DNA from: a bacterium
Lineage (GTDB): Bacteria > Auribacterota > UBA3054
Reading direction: 5' to 3'
NCBI GenBank assembly: GCA_017444325.1
Contig: JAFSWV010000117.1
Coordinates: forward strand, 1-5,345
Length of the DNA: 5,345 nt
The translations under genes and the position numbers were made by a program. The notes under the pieces are model-generated. The model was given only the letters and a program-made list of their open reading frames with translations. It made no database searches and was not told where the DNA came from. Within the stretch, counting starts at the first letter, position 1. Each line of letters opens with the position of its first letter. This document shows positions 3,296-5,345 of the stretch, piece by piece.

Positions 3296-5345
3296 ATGAA
3301 AAGATTTAGCTTTTTTACCGTAGTCATTGCATGCATAATGGTAATGAATTTTTTCACTCTTGCAGAGACGCTCTGGTCTGAAGATTTGAGTGCTTTGAAT
3401 GAGGTTTGGACAGAGAAAGCGCAGAATCCATCCTGGTGGCCATATCAACATTATGATGCCAGACGTTCAACCGCAAGAGAAGATATGGTTGAGTACTATG
3501 CGGATATGGAACTTCCTTGCCCGACAAACAGAACGGTCGAAGCGTTTTATGGAAACACTTGGGGGACAGCCGAGCTTGTTTCTACCAATATTCAGCTGGT
3601 CGCTACCGACGACCCATTCAAGGAAGTTCCGGGCTACTGGCCGACCTTCTACGGCGCAGCAGCCTACCTTGACGGAAAATATATGATCGCCACTGGGCAG
3701 ATGTGCAATTTCGCTCTGAGAAGCGCAGAAACAAAACTGACTTTTCCCGGCATGGATAACTACTGCAAATTTGTCAAGGATGGAACGAAGAACGGAGATT
3801 TGACGGATTACGGCTATTTTTGGCCGAGCAACACTTTCGAAGAAGGCTTTTCATTCAATCGCAGCGTTCAGTTTAACATATATGACGTTTCAAAAGATTC
3901 TTGGGATTCTTCTAAGTGGGATGGCAGCGGCCCTCCGACTTACATAGATATGCAATCAGATAAATGTGGCGCTCGTTGGATCCATGATGAATGGGTAGTG
4001 CAGGAAGCAGTTTCAGTTGACGGTGTCCGCAGCGGCAACGGCCAGGCTTTTCTGTACGATTTTGACGAATCAGGAACACCTTCTTTCTTTGTGCATGGCG
4101 GTTATCCTTCGTGGGACGGCACATTCAGTATTTACAATCCCAATAGGAAACCGATAACGGATCCCGAAAGCCCTTATGGCGCTTGGAGCGGATCTAGCGC
4201 AGCCAGTAATTTCTCAAGCGGGTATAAATGTCAGTATGGCGGCGGAGCTGTCTGCATAGATGGAATCGCCTATGTCATTGGAGGCGGTTTTTGGGGAAAC
4301 GGCAGCTGTTGCATGCAAACTTACAACACCAAGTCTGATCAGTGGACAAGTTACGAAAATATTTATTCCGATAACTTAATTGATTTTGGTATTTCCAAAT
4401 GGGGATCAAAGATCTACATTGTTGGAGATAGCAGGGTATCTTCCAAGATTCGAATAATGGAGACAGCAACCAATGTTTTCAAACTGGTTGATAGTGATTT
4501 GGAACTCCAGATACCGGTTCGCGATGTTTCTGTTGCCTGTTACAAGGATGTTATATACGCCATGGGCGGGCGCACAAAGGATGAAAGCAACGCTCTTATT
4601 CCCTTGGATACTGTTCAGATCGTCGATATGAATAGAAGGACTTCGCTTGTTCACGACACAAAACTGCCAGTAGCCTCTTATTACGCTTCCTGTGATGTTA
4701 CCGAGTATGGCAAGCTGCTTTTCGGCGGTTCTATGCTGGCAAGAGATCAGCAAACCGGCAAAGACGTTGCTTGCAGTCGATTCTGGGCTAGTTATCTCCC
4801 GAATGAAGGTCTTGATGATATTACGATAAACGCAGTGACTTCGGAAGGAGGAACACTTTCTGTTTCTCCCGCACAGGAGCAATACGCCTACGGCGACGTT
4901 ATAACCATTACAGCAACGCCTGACAGCGGCTACGAGCTGAAGAGGGCATATTGCGATGACTTTGAGACGACGAATCTTGTCAGCTCTTATACTGTGACGC
5001 ACTCTACGACTATCAGGGCGGAATTTACCAAGCGTGTGGATCCAGGCGTTTTGTTCTATGAAGACTTCGAGGATTATGCGGTTGGAACAGAGGTGGTCGG
5101 AACAGTGGATGGCTGGAATTTCTACAGCACCTATGAGGGCAACACCACAGTGGTTGATGATGCTCCCGGTATTGATGGCAAAGCTATGCTTCTCTCACGA
5201 TCCTCAGGAGGGAGCGATGAATACGTCATGGTTTTTACTCCTAGTTTTAACTTGGATATTGAGAATCCCGCGGTCGGTTTGGTCAGAATAAGCACCAGAG
5301 TCGTTATTTCCAGCGATCAAGACCTTTTCGCCCTTTATTACAAAA
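3296..5345 (+). CDS. Large exported protein: Kelch-like blades, InlB-B-type repeat, jelly-roll-like C-terminal segment (runs off right edge)
   Basis: An open frame of 683 codons without a stop continues beyond the window. The ATG at 3296 is the first start after an in-frame TAA (3254-3256), with a weak ACGGGA ribosome site 5 nt upstream. Residues 1-23 look like a Sec signal peptide: Lys-Arg, a hydrophobic core, then 'TLA' before Glu24. Kelch/galactose-oxidase-like blade segments recur at about 118-135 ('YMIATGQ'), 264-282 ('FFVHGGYPSWDG'), 315-351 ('AYVIGGG' then 'YNTKSDQW'), 413-427 ('VIYAMGGR') and 462-480 ('KLLFGGS'), suggesting a beta-propeller. Residues 509-578 match the InlB B-repeat-like wall/surface domain ('GGTLSVSPAQEQYAYGDVIT', then 'ATPDSGYELK'). 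From 585 a segment starting 'LFYEDFEDYAVGT' resembles a concanavalin/LamG-type jelly roll. There are twelve cysteines after the signal peptide. No catalytic motif was recognised; a surface adhesion or glycan-binding role is only inferred. Codon use is more A/T-rich than in its neighbours. Confidence 0.9.
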   Translation, partial: MKRFSFFTVVIACIMVMNFFTLAETLWSEDLSALNEVWTEKAQNPSWWPYQHYDARRSTAREDMVEYYADMELPCPTNRTVEAFYGNTWGTAELVSTNIQLVATDDPFKEVPGYWPTFYGAAAYLDGKYMIATGQMCNFALRSAETKLTFPGMDNYCKFVKDGTKNGDLTDYGYFWPSNTFEEGFSFNRSVQFNIYDVSKDSWDSSKWDGSGPPTYIDMQSDKCGARWIHDEWVVQEAVSVDGVRSGNGQAFLYDFDESGTPSFFVHGGYPSWDGTFSIYNPNRKPITDPESPYGAWSGSSAASNFSSGYKCQYGGGAVCIDGIAYVIGGGFWGNGSCCMQTYNTKSDQWTSYENIYSDNLIDFGISKWGSKIYIVGDSRVSSKIRIMETATNVFKLVDSDLELQIPVRDVSVACYKDVIYAMGGRTKDESNALIPLDTVQIVDMNRRTSLVHDTKLPVASYYASCDVTEYGKLLFGGSMLARDQQTGKDVACSRFWASYLPNEGLDDITINAVTSEGGTLSVSPAQEQYAYGDVITITATPDSGYELKRAYCDDFETTNLVSSYTVTHSTTIRAEFTKRVDPGVLFYEDFEDYAVGTEVVGTVDGWNFYSTYEGNTTVVDDAPGIDGKAMLLSRSSGGSDEYVMVFTPSFNLDIENPAVGLVRISTRVVISSDQDLFALYYK

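Noticed and set aside
3323..3334. Lipobox-like VIAC at residues 10-13 of the exported protein
   Set aside because: The cysteine is very close to the N-terminus and is followed by more hydrophobic residues (IMVMNFF), so the segment reads as the core of an ordinary signal peptide cleaved after Ala23.
4406..5002. A 198-codon minus-strand open frame inside the exported-protein gene
   Set aside because: It has no recognisable domain and no clear ribosome site, and the plus-strand frame shows a signal peptide and domain motifs throughout.

Overview
The window is ordinary-looking bacterial chromosome: compact genes, sigma70-type promoters, intrinsic terminators and tRNA genes that encode their own CCA ends. 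Taxonomy cannot be fixed from 5.3 kb. The secreted protein at the right end joins Kelch-like blades, an InlB-B-type repeat and a C-terminal segment opening with an 'EDFEDYAVGT' motif. That mix brings to mind the Verrucomicrobiota/Lentisphaerota/Kiritimatiellota group, but this is a weak inference. ThyX shows that the organism makes dTMP by the flavin-dependent route.

Layout, left to right. (1) Positions 1-963, minus strand: a two-gene unit with a HIT-family Ap4A-type nucleotide hydrolase/phosphorylase followed by an M42-family metallo-aminopeptidase. They overlap by an ATGA stop/start, and the peptidase runs off the left edge. (2) Positions 964-1045: a short divergent intergenic region holding a perfect 12-bp palindrome. 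(3) Positions 1046-1741, plus: thyX. (4) Positions 1756-1909, minus: tRNA-Ala(GGC) with a clear promoter and a clear terminator. (5) Positions 1910-2950, plus: a class I mannose-6-phosphate isomerase (manA). (6) Positions 2968-3137: a bidirectional terminator, then tRNA-Gln(CTG) on the minus strand with its own promoter. (7) Position 3296 to the right edge, plus: the largest open frame, at least 683 codons with no stop, encoding an exported multidomain protein of unknown function.

From thyX onward, protein genes on the plus strand alternate with tRNA genes on the minus strand. Each tRNA converges on the gene to its left and diverges from the gene to its right. At manA the tRNA-Ala promoter lies on top of the manA ribosome binding site, so the two start signals share the same DNA.

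The left four protein genes are housekeeping genes (nucleotide clean-up, peptide turnover, dTMP synthesis, mannose/fructose-6-P interconversion) and strongly favour C-ending codons. The right-hand gene has more relaxed, more A/T-rich codon use and a different character. It is the only part of the window where a little-described system might lie. No CRISPR array, insertion sequence, transposase, integrase, toxin-antitoxin pair or phage gene is visible.
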